Source of the DNA: Cordilura impudica
Taxonomy: Eukaryota > Arthropoda > Insecta > Diptera > Scathophagidae
NCBI GenBank assembly: GCA_963682025.1
Contig: OY821517.1
Span: forward strand, 340,614,196-340,678,195
Length of the DNA: 64,000 bases
Direction of reading: 5' to 3'
The position numbers were made by a program, and so were the translations under genes. Positions 23,133-34,800 of this stretch are shown here, one piece after another. The notes below the pieces were generated by a model. That model did not search any database. It was given only the letters and a program-made list of their open reading frames with translations, and was not told where the DNA came from. Each line of letters starts with the position of its first letter. The stretch's first letter is position 1.

Positions 23133-23810
23133 ACAAGTAAAAAATTATATTCGATTTAGGCCAACTATGCCTTACCCTATACCATGCGTTTCGGGAATTG
23201 GTCTTGGATCCTACTAATTGTTTATAAAAAATAAACATAAACCATATCTGAGTGGAACTTTTATTGATTTTTTTGCCTGCAGATTTGAAAAAGTTCATAT
23301 CGGATGCCATATTTACATGGGGACCAGGTCGAAAAATGGACCGATCCTTACCATATTTGTTAAAGTCATTTATTTTTTGGTAAAACATGAATAAACCAAG
23401 TTTGAGAAAAATCTGTTCAATATTTTTTTGTTTTTTAATAGATTTAAGTGAAGATCGGGTAGCAAGAAGCTTTATATGGTGGCTATGAGTAAGAATTGTC
23501 CTGTAGGGTTTTTTTGGACTACTGATTAATGGGCGTAAGAAACACACACAAACCCAATTTGAAGGAGATCTATATGATAATTTGGATCTTATGGCAATTT
23601 AAGTTGATCTTATAGGTGTCATTTGTATGGGCACTAGGTCTGAACATGCGCCGGTTTTCATCAAAATATATTCATATGTGCGACCTTAAGTTTGATTATA
23701 ATGTTGACATGGACACACAGACGGACGGACGGACACACGTACGGTAGAATATCGCTAAAGCGACTGAAAAAGTGATTCTCAGTCGATCGGTAAAATAAAA
23801 ACCCTATAAA
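23133..23810 (-). mobile_element. DINE-1-like element, second type, reverse orientation, 5' truncated
   Basis: Reverse-complement copy of the family at 51299-52069. The 3' terminus AACAAGTAA (inverse of TTACTTGTT) lies at 23133, then a diverged GGTCTAGACCG-type stem, ACCCTATACCATGCG, and the GGACGGACGGAC (GTCY-type) tract near 23720-23735. The 5' hairpin is missing. A 162-codon frame across it (23547-23059) is a chance reading of the repeat. Confidence 0.65.
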
Positions 23811-23894
23811 TTTTTATATCGAAATATTATATTTTTTTTTATCAAATTTAGTACAAAGAAAACAAAATTCCAAAACCCCTCGATTAAAGTCTAT

Positions 23895-24257
23895 TGCCGG
23901 TTTTCTCAATGTATCGTCAAACTGCCTGTTACTTAACCAGGACATAAATTTATTGGACCGATAAACTGCCGGTTAACAATTTTGGTTTTCTCAATGTACC
24001 GACAAAAACATTATTTTCAGTTGGCAATGCCTCTCAAAATACGTATGAAAGTTGGGAGAATTATTTTCAGTTGGCAATGCCTCTCAAAACTGATATGGGA
24101 GAATAATTTATCTGTACGATAAATTAATAATTGGCAGATGAGTGCCGGTTAGCTTTGCGACAAATTAGAAGCAAACCAGGCATTGAGAAAACCAAATTTC
24201 TTTAATCGGCAGTTTCTCGTTGGTATAAAAGATAATCGCCTATTGAGAAAACGGGCA
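23895..24257. mobile_element. Foldback MITE, 363 bp, TIR TGCCGGTTTTCTCAAT
   Basis: The left end TGCCGGTTTTCTCAAT and right end ATTGAGAAAACGGGCA are inverted. A second matching pair (CAAACTGCC / GGCAGTTTC) lies further in. TAT flanks both ends (23892-23894 and 24258-24260), a possible 3-bp duplication. An internal ATTATTTTCAGTTGGCAATG motif is repeated about 50 bp apart (near 24011 and 24061). It is non-coding. Confidence 0.72.
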
Positions 24258-24260
24258 TAT

Positions 24261-25440
24261 GAGTTTCACTTTCAGGATAATGTGGCTAAAAATATACTTT
24301 ACTTTTTATCACGATTATAGTAATATATTAACTTGGACGTTTACAGTACTGTAAAAAAATAATTATTTTATATGATGTGATAATTGAAAAATTCACCTCA
24401 ACTAGAAAAGCCCATAAATCTAGACGAAAAAAACTGCAAATTGGTAACACTGGCATATATTATTATGTGTCGTCAAGTCAGAAAAATTTGATTTTCAAAT
24501 TTAAATATGTAAAATTGGATAAATTTAGAAAGAAAAAGCCATGGATTTGGCAAGCAATTTGCAATTATGATTTTTAGAATAAACACTTGTTATATTTTTG
24601 TTTATGACGTCAAACACTGAAAACATTTGTTGCCATGCACATTAGGGCTTTTCAGCAAAAGCGTTTTTATTTTATTTTTTGCAACTCTTAAAGCGGAATG
24701 TGAGTTCATATGGCCCTAATAATAAAAAAAAATTTTTTGCGAATTTTTTTTATAGATTTTTTGAAGCTCGGTATGGAGTCGATTTTATTAAAAAAAATGA
24801 GGATTTGATATATAATTTTTTTTCTGCTTTTCTCCAGACCAGACCAGCCTACAAATAAAATTTAATCGCTTTAAAAATTATTTGTTTAAGGGGCACTTTG
24901 AGTAAAAGAAATAATGAAGTATATTAAAAGTTCAAATCGGAATTACTAGACAAATCGGCAAATATTTGGGCATAAAATTACATGCGTTAGGTAGATTTGC
25001 GAAATTCCGTTAATTTGAACCCCATCAAGAAATTTGCATATTTTAGCACAAATTTCATGACTACGTGGAATGGAATGACACATGCATGTTTATATTGCCC
25101 ATGAGAAAGACATGGATTTTCGAAATTAAATCCGGCACAACTTAACGATTGCCCTTAAATTTAGAATATCATTTGGCAATTTTTTTATTTTAGCGATTTT
25201 TAATTTTTGGCGATTTTTTGATTTTAGTGCTTGTTTAATTTTGTCGATTTTTGATTTTGCAGATTTATGTTTTTGGCGATTTTAATTTTTTCGATATTTT
25301 TAAATTTTGGCGTTTTTTGATTTAGGCGATCTTTGAATTTAGCGATTCCGCTCGTATTTTCCACGACTACTGACATTGGTAAATAATGCACTTGTCAAAA
25401 TTTTCAAGACTTTCGCCTTCATACTACTTCATATTTTTTT
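24261..25440. other. Intronic AT-rich DNA with degenerate GGCGATTTTTGATTTT repeats
   Basis: No gene. From about 25180 to 25350, loose repeats of a GGCGATTTTT / TTGATTTT motif occur. The remainder is unique AT-rich sequence. Confidence 0.5.
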
Positions 25441-25700
25441 TGTGTAGGAGGTGCCACGCCCACTAAACCTACACTGCCCATTTTTTATCTGACTACTCAC
25501 AAAGTGTTAAGGATTTTCCTTTCAAAGTATATATTTACTTTGTATGAGCGGTGCCACACCCACTGCTCCGATCACGCCCATTTTCTGTTCGACTAACCAT
25601 GCGAATAACTTATGGGATGACGCAAAGTCACTATTACAGTACTCCAAATATATGACATTTAATATTTACTCTATATGGGGGGTGCCACAGACTGATTATT
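25441..25700 (+). repeat. Diverged tandem repeats with GGTGCCACgCCCAC motif
   Basis: Three spaced copies of a block of about 100-130 bp starting GGTGCCACGCCCAC (25449), GGTGCCACACCCAC (25551) and GGTGCCACAG (25682). The first two are followed by ACTGCCCATTTT or CACGCCCATTTT and a CGACTA/TGACTA motif. GCCACGCCCAC blocks are a hallmark of the inner part of DINE-1/INE-1-type repeats in flies, so this is probably a fragment of such an element. A 69-codon frame here is not considered a gene. Confidence 0.55.
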
Positions 25701-26061
25701 TGCAAATGAAAGGTTTTTTGAAAGCCTATCTAACGGAAATAATTTTACGTTAGCACTCTGTAGAAGTGATTTGTGAAAATAAGGACGAGAGAAAAAAAAA
25801 ATGTTTGAAAATTTCATGTTTCCCCAACCTAATTTTTTTCGGATACATCCGATTTTAGCCTATCTCCAAAAAATCTTTAAAAATTCTCATAAATCGTTTT
25901 GGCCTTAAGAATTCACATTCCTTTATGTGTTGCAAAAAAAAAAAAATAATTCAGTGAAACGTCCTAATGTAACTGCCCGATTATCTATTCGAAATCTAGA
26001 ATTTTATATTTTGTTTTTAAATTTTTTCTATAACGGCAAAAATATGGGTAAACCTATATGT

Positions 26062-27265
26062 ATACCCTATACCACTATGTGGTTTGACTTTGTGCTGCTG
26101 TTTGTAACAACCAAAAATATTCGTCCTAGACCCATCTTTAAGGCCAGTTTACACTATCACACTTTGTAATACGACCTGTCAAAAAGTCGAGTATTATGAA
26201 AAAGTCGTATCATGTAAAAAGCTTATGTTATGAAGATGAAAGTCTGTAGGATTTTATTTTCGAAGTCCGATGGTTTTAGAAACATTTCTAAAAACTTGCA
26301 TTTTCATCGGACCAGAGTTTTTTTTTTGTAATATTAAAAAAATGTAAACAAAACCAAAGAAAGTGGAAATAAAATATAAATTTCAAAATAAATTTGCTTC
26401 TTATTCTAAACAGCTGTTTTCATAAGGCTTGAGTGTGATGGTGTAAATGGCCTAAGTATCCAGAAATAATGCCGGTACGACTTTACGACAGTCCAATGAA
26501 TTTCATCGGATTTTTATTTCGAAAAATCATACGACTGAGTGGTATCGTGTAAATGGGCCTTTAATTGTACTGATCGACTCAGAATCACTTTTTGAGTCGA
26601 AATAGCAATGTCCGTCCGTCCGTCTGTGTATCCATGTAAAGCTTGTAATCAAACTACAGGTCGCAAATATGAATATATTTTGATGAAATTTAGTATATAA
26701 GCTTTCATCGGTCATGGGATGAACGCTATTGAAATTGGTGAGAATCGGTCCATGTTCAGACCTAGTCCCCATACAAATGACCCCTATGAAATCGACATAA
26801 ATTGCCATAAGTTCAAAATTATCATATAGATCTCAGACAAATTGGGTTTGTATTTGTTTATTACATCTATTAATCAGTAGTTTAAAAATAATCATTATGG
26901 GAAAATTCTTAGTCATAGGCCCATATAGAGCTGCTTCCCGATCTTCACTTAAATCTATCAAAACACAAAACGGTTGCACAGATTTTTCTCAAATTTGGTT
27001 TGTATATATTTTTTCACAGTATAAGTGACTTTACCAAATATGGTCAGGATCGGTGCATTTTTCGACCTAGTCCCCATATAAATATAGTATCCGATATGAA
27101 CTTTTGCATATCTACAGCGAAAAAATAAATAAAAATGCCACTCAAATTTGGTTTATGCTTATTTGCTATATCCAATTAGTTGGACCGAAGAGATAGGGTC
27201 TCTAAACGCATGGTATAGGGTATCCATAGTCGGTCTAGACCGACTATAATTTTCTTACTTGTTTT
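26062..27265 (+). mobile_element. DINE-1-like element, second type, interrupted by a MITE
   Basis: The 5' end ATACCCTATACCACTATG matches 51299; the 3' end is the GGTCTAGACCGACTATAA stem region followed by TTCTTACTTGTTTT. The (GTCY) tract lies near 26610-26630. An insert at 26141-26560 splits it. Without the insert the element is about 780 bp, like the uninterrupted copy at 51299-52069. Confidence 0.75.
26141..26560. mobile_element. Harbinger-like MITE, about 420 bp, inserted in a DINE-1-like element
   Basis: Starts AGGCCAGTTTACAC and ends GTGTAAATGGGCCT, with TTA on each side (26138-26140 and 26561-26563). The uninterrupted relative at 51299-52069 reads CATCTTTAATT at this point, exactly the predicted empty site. 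A second right-end-like motif, GTGTAAATGGCC, followed by TAA lies inside at about 26440-26451 and matches the left end over about 25 bp. The insert may therefore be two superimposed ends of one family. Confidence 0.78.
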
Positions 27266-27524
27266 GGGTTTGGTGTGTTCCTACAATTTTTAGCATGTAT
27301 TATTCCGAATAACTTTGCTGAAGAAAGTTTACTGAAAAAACCAACACCGTACCAGATACAGACCGTAAAAACCAGCTAAGTCGCCTAAAAATCACCAACC
27401 AAATAAAAATTTCTGTGTAACCATCGTGATAACTCAAAAATCTAATCACTCAATTCGATTTCTAGGATGCGAAATAAGAAGAACGCGTTTGTTCCGCGCA
27501 TGTCTTTGCAAAGTTTTATTTAAA

Positions 27525-28192
27525 CTAGCAGATTCCAGCGCTCGAAATTCGAGTGCAATTTCTAGGCGACCTTATCTTTCAACTTAGCCAATTCACAAAT
27601 AAGATAACAAACTCATTAACCAACACATTAAAAATTTAATAAACACACACATAACATCTATAATATTAATAGTCTAGGCGATTTCTTGTGACCGATGCTT
27701 TCTTCTACCGTTTTATCCCGATTTTGACCCAACGTATATTATTTGAAAGGTATTTCATTTTGGCCGATTTGCAGATTTACAGATTTTTAAATTTTTTCCT
27801 TTATTTTGAGTAAATTGCATTTAAAGTTGCTACTAACACATACATAAAATTATACAATGCTATGTGTGTGTTTATTAAATTGGGGTTGATTTGTGAATTG
27901 GCTATAATTGATTAGCATACCTTTAGGGTATTAATGAAAAAATAAAATTTCCTAGAATTTTCACTCGAATTTCGAGGGCTGGAATCTGCTAGTATGTATA
28001 ATTTTATGTATGTGTTAGTAGCAACTTTAAACGCAATTTACTTAAAATCAAGGAAAACTTTAAAAATCTCTAAATCTGGTGAACAGCTTAAAAGAAATAC
28101 GTTCCAAATAATATACGTTTGGTCAAAATCGGGATAAAACGATAGAACAAAACATCGGTAACAAAAAGCGCCTAGCCTATTAATGTTATAGA
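27525..28192 (-). mobile_element. Non-autonomous Helitron, interrupted by a second copy
   Basis: On the minus strand it begins TCTATAACATTAATAGGC (preceded by A) and ends with a palindromic CTCGAATTTCGAG-type hairpin about 10 bp before CTAG (followed by T). These are the Helitron marks: 5' TC, 3' hairpin plus CTAG, insertion between A and T, no target duplication. About 332 bp are its own; the rest is the nested copy at 27657-27992. It has no Rep/helicase gene, so it needs an autonomous partner. Confidence 0.8.
27657..27992 (+). mobile_element. Nested non-autonomous Helitron, opposite orientation
   Basis: Starts TCTATAATATTAATAG after an A, and ends with the hairpin CTCGAATTTCGAG and GGAATCTGCTAG before a T. 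The host copy is CACACATAACA on the left and TGTATAATTTTATG on the right. The Helitron copies at 29981 and 53176 show the corresponding uninterrupted sequence (for example CATAACATTGTACAATTTT at about 30151), so this is a clean A/T insertion without duplication. Confidence 0.83.
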
Positions 28193-28752
28193 TAAAAGCA
28201 AAAAATTATGAAAGCGATATAAAGAATCATGCTGGTAGCAACGCCATTTTTTTCTTGGAAAATTAAATAAAAATGAAATAAATTAAAAATAAAATCATAT
28301 TGTTTTCCAATCAATTAGTTTCGAAATATAACCTAACCCAATGAATTAAAGTATCGTAAAATAATTTGTGAAGAAAATCCGTCGAAAACTAAATATGAAA
28401 TTTTTTGACTCTTTTATGGACACGGGATTTAAAATATCTTCCATTTAAGCTGAGAGGAAACGTTGAAGCAATTTTAAGTTGACGCAATCTTCATTTGATA
28501 ACTTTTTCAGGTTTTAGAGCTTTTGGCTAAAATTTGAAAAAAATTTTAATTTGATCGAATTTTTTTCTAATCATATTCTGACCGAAAATATGTGATTGTT
28601 TTTCCTTTGGAAAATTTTAATTTATTATTTAATTATTAATGGTCTTAAAATTACAAAAAAAAAAAACAATAAAATAAAAAATAACCCTACAACGAATTGC
28701 TTTACGAACGTTTTTCGGAACTTCAGCGATGGACCTCTGAACGCCCTCTTCT

Positions 28753-29187
28753 ATACCCTTCACGCCACTGTGCAGAGGGTATATATCAGTTTGTCATTCC
28801 ATTTTTGATGCACCGAAAAATTAATTTGCGACCCATAAAGTATATATATTCTCGATTCTTATAACAAATCGGGTCGACATAACAAAAAATCCGCCTGTCC
28901 GTCCATCAGTCTGTCTGTTGAACTCATTCACAAAATAAACCATTTACCTGGGCAAGCTTGGAATAATTATTTCGAGCAGGTTGGTATTTAAAATGAAGTA
29001 AATCGGTTATCATTGTACCAAGATATGAACTAAAATATTCAGTGTTGGTTTTAATAATTTAGCATTAAGATTATCAAATTGTTTAGTTTTTCAAATATTT
29101 TGTACAACACAGGTAAATGTAAAATCCAGGTGGAGGGTTTAAATATTCGGCATAGCCGAATTTAACGCTCTTGTTATCACTTGTTTT
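28753..29187 (+). mobile_element. Complete DINE-1-like element, first type, about 435 bp
   Basis: Complete short copy: 5' hairpin ATACCCTTCACG...AGAGGGTATAT, CAGTTTGTCATTCC, GACCCATAAAGTATATATAT, CTGTCCGTCC tract, GGTGGAGGG, 3' stem TTCGGCATAGCCGAA, and terminus CACTTGTTTT. It shows what the intact first-type element looks like and helps interpret the 2318 and 11077 ends. It is non-coding. Confidence 0.78.
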
Positions 29188-29980
29188 AGGTTCTTTTTTT
29201 ATTTTTGGAATTAATAAGGTAACATTTTTAAACGACTACCGTTTTAATATACCTTTATCTACAATTTTACTAAAATGTTTTTTTTGGGAAAAATTATGTA
29301 GTTGATTTCTTTTGACATAAATTCCATTCGCGTCTTTTTATCCTTTCAATTATAGCCTTAAAAAACACTAAGTTGAGCCAGAAAATTATTTTGTTTCGTC
29401 GAGGGTATTTTGCTCTAAATTTCAGTAGAGCTAATCCTCTCCTAGGAGATTAGCCATAATAATATTTTTGAAATTTTTGGATACTTCCTGATACTGATTT
29501 TGATACTTCTTCATCCATCACAGATTTAAACTGAGTGAAAACGTTGAAGGAAAGCTGACGCAACCTCCATTTGATCGCTGATAGCTGGGGGATTTTTTTT
29601 CTGTCACTGTTTACGGATTGCAAATATTTTTTGATCATGTTTTTGTGGCATTCAAATCTACTTTCGAACTAATGGTAGGATTTTCCACCATGGCGCATGG
29701 TTTCAACTTTTAAGAGGTTTTTTTTATATTATTCTCCACTAATTCAACTGTCTTATAAATGGATATTTTTTAAATCCCATGTCCTTAAATGAGTAAAACT
29801 ATTTCATTTGAAGTTTTCGACGAATTTTCTACACAAATCGTTTTACGACACTTTAATTCATTGAGTTTTATTTTTAAAAACTAATTGATTAGAAAAGAAT
29901 ATGGTTTTATTTTAAATTTATTTTATTTTTATATATTTCTGAAAAATGGTGTTGCTAACAAGAAAGCTTTTATATAAGTA

Positions 29981-30361
29981 CTACCAGATTCCAGTCCTCG
30001 AAATTCGAGTGCAAATTCAAGGAAATTTTATTTTTCATTAGATAAAGACCCTAAAAGTGTGCTAATCAATTATAGCCAATTCACAAATCAACACATAAAA
30101 ACAAACTCATTTTTATTACAAACACATTAACAAATTTAATAAACACACACATAACATTGTACAATTTTATGTATGTGTTAGTAGCAACTTTAAATGCAAT
30201 TTATTCAAAATAAAGGAAAACATTTAAAAAATCTGTAAATCTGCAAAATGGCTGAAAAGAAAAAATACCTTTCAAATAATATACGCTTGGTCGAAATCGG
30301 GATAAAACGGTAGAACAAAACATCGGTCACAAGAAATTGCCTAGCCTATTAATATTATAGA
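29981..30361 (-). mobile_element. Non-autonomous Helitron, 381 bp
   Basis: Same family as 27525-28192 and 53176-53553. On the minus strand it begins TCTATAATATTAATAGGC after A and ends with the CTCGAATTTCGAG hairpin. The terminal CTAG is mutated to GTAG (29984-29981), followed by T. It is non-coding. Confidence 0.8.
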
Positions 30362-30625
30362 TAGATATCGCTTCTATAATTTTTTATGTTTCATTGCCCT
30401 TACGTTATTTAAATAAAACTGTGCAATGACATGCCTATGACCCTATTTCGGGTCATGGTTTTTTGTATCATTAGTTTTTCGAGTTATCACGATGGTTACG
30501 TATAAAATTTTTTATTTAAATTTTTCATTTAATTGGTGATTTTTACGGATTTTGTGACAATTCCTATCATGAGCGCTATTACTTGTTTCGCTAAACTTTC
30601 TTCAGCAAACCTGTTATTGTATATC

Positions 30626-31585
30626 AAGGCATCAGGTTTTGAACGGATATTTCAAAGCAAATCTGAATTTTATCGATTTCTCTTCAATTATATTTTGCCA
30701 GAAATATATGAAATAGTCTCAGCCTATAAAATATATCCAAAGAAATCTTATAAAATTTAAGCTAAAGATCTCTAGTTTATCAAAATCCTTTTTTTTTGGC
30801 AAATAATATTTAGCAGAGACTACAACTCTTGGCAAAAGATTTCAGGAGATCATTTTCGGGAAAAACTGAACTCGGCACTTAAAAAATGGAATTGAATTTT
30901 GATTCCAACTTACTACTTTACTTTAACTTTAAGAAAAAATAAAATTAATTTAGAAATGATTTTAAAAATTTCCAATATTCACTGAAATTTTTTGAATAAA
31001 ATATAAATTTAAAATAAGTTTAGACAAATCGCAACCAGCTTGAAAATTAAATACAACTTATGTTGCATTAAGCCAGAAACCAACAAGAGTTTCCAGAATT
31101 TCTAAAAAAAAGTATAAACATTTCTGAAAATACCATTTACTTCAACTTAAGTTTAGTGTAATTTTCTAAAGGAGAGTTTTCATAGTTAATACTTAAGTGG
31201 AAAAAATACAGTTTTTAATCCAATTTAATATCAGTTAAATGTTTTTAAGGAATACTTTTCGTTATCAAAGAACGATATGAAATAATTTTGCCTTGAAAAC
31301 GGCTTAAAAAAACAAAATATATCAAGTAAAACATAAAACAATTATGTGTATTTACTTGTTTAAGTACAAACTATAAAACCAGCCCCTTTAGAAAATGTAT
31401 GCGTGACAAAAAAAAAATAATAAAAATGTATAAGAGGTTATGAGTGTATGAGTGTAATTTTTAACCATAACTAGCTTGTTTTTAACTGATTTTAAAGATT
31501 TTAAATTTGGAATGACTGATTTTCCGACTTTATGATTAACATTTAAACATTCAACACTCACAACCAACATAGATGCATAAGTTAC
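30626..31585. other. Intronic AT-rich DNA next to the LIM exon
   Basis: No recognisable gene or repeat. Ordinary AT-rich intron sequence leads up to the splice donor at 31585. Confidence 0.5.
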
Positions 31586-31875
31586 CTAATTCGTCGCCAC
31601 AATGGGAGCATTTCTTTTTGCCACTAACACTGAGAACTTTCTCCTGTTGATGCTGCTGCTGTTGACTTAAGGTTGTTGTAGTATTTGACTGGCCGTTAGA
31701 GGAGGAAATGGAGGAGGACGTGTAAGCTGTAGCAGATATGATATTGTTATGACGTTGTATAACAGAATTGACAGAGGATGACTGTTGCTGCTGCTGCTGC
31801 TGCTGATTTATTTTATTGTATTGTAGCTGTTGATAGCTGGAGGCGGCATGCAATGGACTTTTATCCAAATTATTT
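31586..31875 (-). CDS. smash: smash/LMO7-family protein, penultimate exon (Q/S-rich, LIM start)
   Basis: 290 bp. The acceptor TTTCAG precedes 31875 and its first base completes an Arg codon (AG|A). The donor G|GTAAC lies at 31586/31585. It encodes NNLDKSPLHAASS, a polyglutamine run (eight Q), an S/T/N-rich linker, a second short Q run (QQQQ) and then KKKCSHCGDEL, the first CxxC zinc pair of the LIM domain. It joins the next exon as ELG/RGAAM. The polyQ and linker are probably disordered. An unspliced read-through would add only about a dozen residues before a stop. Coding density contrasts sharply with the repeats on both sides. Confidence 0.85.
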
Positions 31876-34800
31876 CTGAAACATGGAATATATAAGAAAT
31901 TAATTAAAAATGTTTTTATAATTTCCACTCTAATGATATAAAAAATTCATAAACGTTCAACTTTACTTAAATGTTCAAAGAAGGATTTCTAAACATTGAA
32001 GATGGAAATTTCTTGAAGTTGTCTTAAGAACGTAATTAGGGACATGTCAGACCTGCTGAGTTTTTATACAATTTAAGTCAGTATGACTTATCAGTAGGAT
32101 GTCATTAGAAATGATCTACTAATGACATTTTGTCAAATAATATACGTCTAGCCGAGTTTTTGGTATGTCAGTTAAACTTAGTTTAGTTAATCTTGGTTTA
32201 GTTACACTTTGTTTAGCTAAACTTAGTTTAGTTGAACTTAGTTTAGTTTAATTAAACTTATTTTATTCAAAATATGATAATGGCAAACTCGACTTTTTGC
32301 GTTTATCTTAATTTAGCTAAACTTGGTTTAGTTAACCGCAGTTTCTGAATACACAGTTTAGTTAAAAGTAGTTTCTGAATACATAGTTTAGTTAAACGCA
32401 GTTTATTTAGACGTAGTTTAGTTAAACGTATTTTATTTAACTGAAGTTCAGTTAAACGTATTTATTTAAACTACGATTAGCCAAACGTAGTTTAGTTATT
32501 TAATTATTTAAAAGTAATTATTTAGTTGTAGTGTATTTAAATGTAGTTTACTTAGTTAAACGTAGCTAAGTTAAACTTAGTTTATTTAAATGTAATTATT
32601 TAGTTGTAGTGTATTTAAACGTAGTTTACTTAATTAAACGTAGCTAAGTTAAACTTAGCTTATTTAAACGTAGTTTATTTACTTGACAGTAGTAAAGTTA
32701 ACTTAGTTTAGTTAAACGTATTTTATTTAACCGTAGTTGAGTTAAACATAATTTATTTAACCTACGTTTAGCCAAACGTTGTTTAGTTATTTAATAATTT
32801 AAACGTAGTTAAGTCATGGTTTATTTTAACGTAGTTTACTTAGTTAAAGTAGCTAACTTAATCTTAGTTTATTTAAACGTAGTTTATTTACTTAAACGTA
32901 GTTAAGTTAACTTAGTTTAGTTTAACTTATATTACTTAAACTTAGTTTAGTTAAATTTATTATAAATAAACTTAGTTGAATTAAACTTGGTTTAGCTAAA
33001 CTTTTTTAGCTAAATTTAGTTTAAATAAACTTAGTTTAATTAAACTTAGTTTAGTTGAACATAGATTACTAACACGTAACTACCAATGTCAATTAAACTT
33101 AGTTTAGTTAAATGTAGTTTAGTTAAACTTAATTTGTTAAACTTAGTTTAGTTAAATATAATTTAGTTGAACTTGGTTTAGTCAAATTTAGTTTATTTTC
33201 ACTTAATACAGTTAAACTTATATTAGCTAAATTTAGTTTAGTTAAATTTAGTTTAGTTGAACTTAGTTTTGTTAAATTGAGTTTAGTCGAACTTGGTTTA
33301 GCTAAATTTAGTTTATTTAAACTTAATATATTTAAACTTAAATTAGTTCAATTTAGTTTAGTAGAACTCAGTTTAGTAAAACCTAGTTCAGGTGGACTTG
33401 ATTTCGTTAAATTCAGTTTCATTAAACTAAGTTTAGCTAAACTTACTTTCGGTTAATTTAGTTTAAGTAAAGTTAGTTTAGCTAAACATAGATTTCTAAC
33501 ACGTAACTATCAAAATATAATAATCGCAAACTGGTTGATTTGGGGATGTCAATTAATTTTAGTTTAGTTAAATTTAGTTTAGTTGAACTTAGTTTAGTTA
33601 AATATAGTTTAATTGAACTGGGTTTAGTTAAATTTAGTTTATTTAAACTTAATTTAGTTAAACTTAGTTCAGATGAACTCAGTTTAGTTAAATTTATTTT
33701 CGTTGGACTTGATTTAGTTAAATTTAGTTGAATTAAACTTAGTTTAGTTAAACTTAGTTCAGTCGAACTTAGTTTGGATAAACTTAGTTTGGTTAGAGTG
33801 AGTTTAGTTAAATTAAGTTTAGTTAAACTTATTATATCTAGTTAAAGGTAGTTTATTTAGTTCAACTTAGCTAAGTTAAACTTAGTTTATTTCGTTAAAC
33901 GTAGCCAAGTTAAACTTAGTTTATTTAAAAGTAGTTTAGTTAGTTCAACGTAGTTAATTTAAGCATAGTTCAGTTAAACTGAGTTTACTTTAATTTAGTT
34001 CAAACAAACTTAATTAAACTTAGTTAAGTTAATCAATTAAACTTAGTTTTATTTAATTTTGTTTAGTTGAACCTAGTTTAGTTACACAGAGTTTATCTAA
34101 ACTTGGTTTAGTTATATTCAGTTTATTTAAACTAGGTTTAGTTAAACTTGCGTAGGTAAACTTAATTTAGTTAAACTTAGTTTAGTTAAATTTAGTTTAG
34201 TTCACATCAGGTTAAATAAGTGTAGTTTAGTTGGACTTAATTTAGTTAAAGTTAGTTTAATTTAACTTACTTTAGTTAAACTTATTTTAGTTAAACTTAG
34301 TTTCGGTAAAATATGTTCAGCCAAATTAAGTTTAATTAAACTTTATTTAGTTAAACTTACTATAGTTTAATAGAGTTTAGTTAAATTTAATTTAGTCAAA
34401 CTTAAATTAGTTAAATTTAGTTAAGTTGAACTCAGTTCAGTTAAAATTAGTTGGACTTAATTTAGTTAAATTTAGTTTATTTAAACATTGTTTAGTTAAA
34501 CTTAGTTTAGTTAAATTGAGTTTAGTTAAATTGAGTTTAAATAAATTTATTTTAGTTCAACTTAATTTAGTTAAAATAAGTTCAGTGAATTTAATTTAGT
34601 TAAACGTAGTTTAGTTAAACTTAGTGTAGTTTAACTTAGTTTAGTTAAACTTAGTTTTGTTAAACTAAGTTGAGATATTTTAACAGTCTTAACTTTCAAA
34701 ATATATGACTAAAATCTTAATAATCGCAGGTTTAACTAACCTATGATTAATTGACAATCGAAAAACTCGATTATAAATCTAACTATAGTTTAGTTTAACT

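Larger units (their letters stand above)
27305..30625. repeat. Imperfect 3.3-kb inverted duplication
   Basis: The left arm (about 27305-28560) and right arm (about 29500-30625) are reverse-complement relatives. Matches include TTGCTGAAGAAAGTTTA (27313; inverse near 30595), GAGTTATCACGATGGTTAC (inverse at 27421-27439; direct at 30480-30498), GGTAGCAACGCCATTTTT (28232; inverse near 29945) and GAAAACGTTGAAGG-type sequence (28460; 29540). Three Helitrons (two in the left arm, one in the right) and a central DINE-1-like element (28753-29187) interrupt it. It may be an old long-TIR transposon or a duplicated segment. No transposase was seen. Confidence 0.7.
17701..31585 (-). other. smash intron, 13.9 kb, splitting the LIM domain
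   Basis: The donor is GTAAC at 31585-31581 and the acceptor AG at 17702-17701. Phase is conserved (one base of the Gly codon on the left exon, two on the right). It divides the first zinc pair (CSHC) from all other LIM ligands. It is filled with the minisatellite, MITEs, DINE-1-like elements, Helitrons and the inverted duplication listed separately. No additional in-frame exon was recognised. Confidence 0.85.

Noticed and set aside
23059..23547. 162-codon minus-strand frame
   Set aside because: It covers a DINE-1-like repeat whose other copies (26062, 51299) do not keep the frame; there is no known domain.
26141..26560. piggyBac-type element, because TTAA is near both junctions
   Set aside because: TTTAA flanks both sides, but the ends lack the piggyBac CCC tip. 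A TTA duplication with an AGGCC tip fits the sister elements better.
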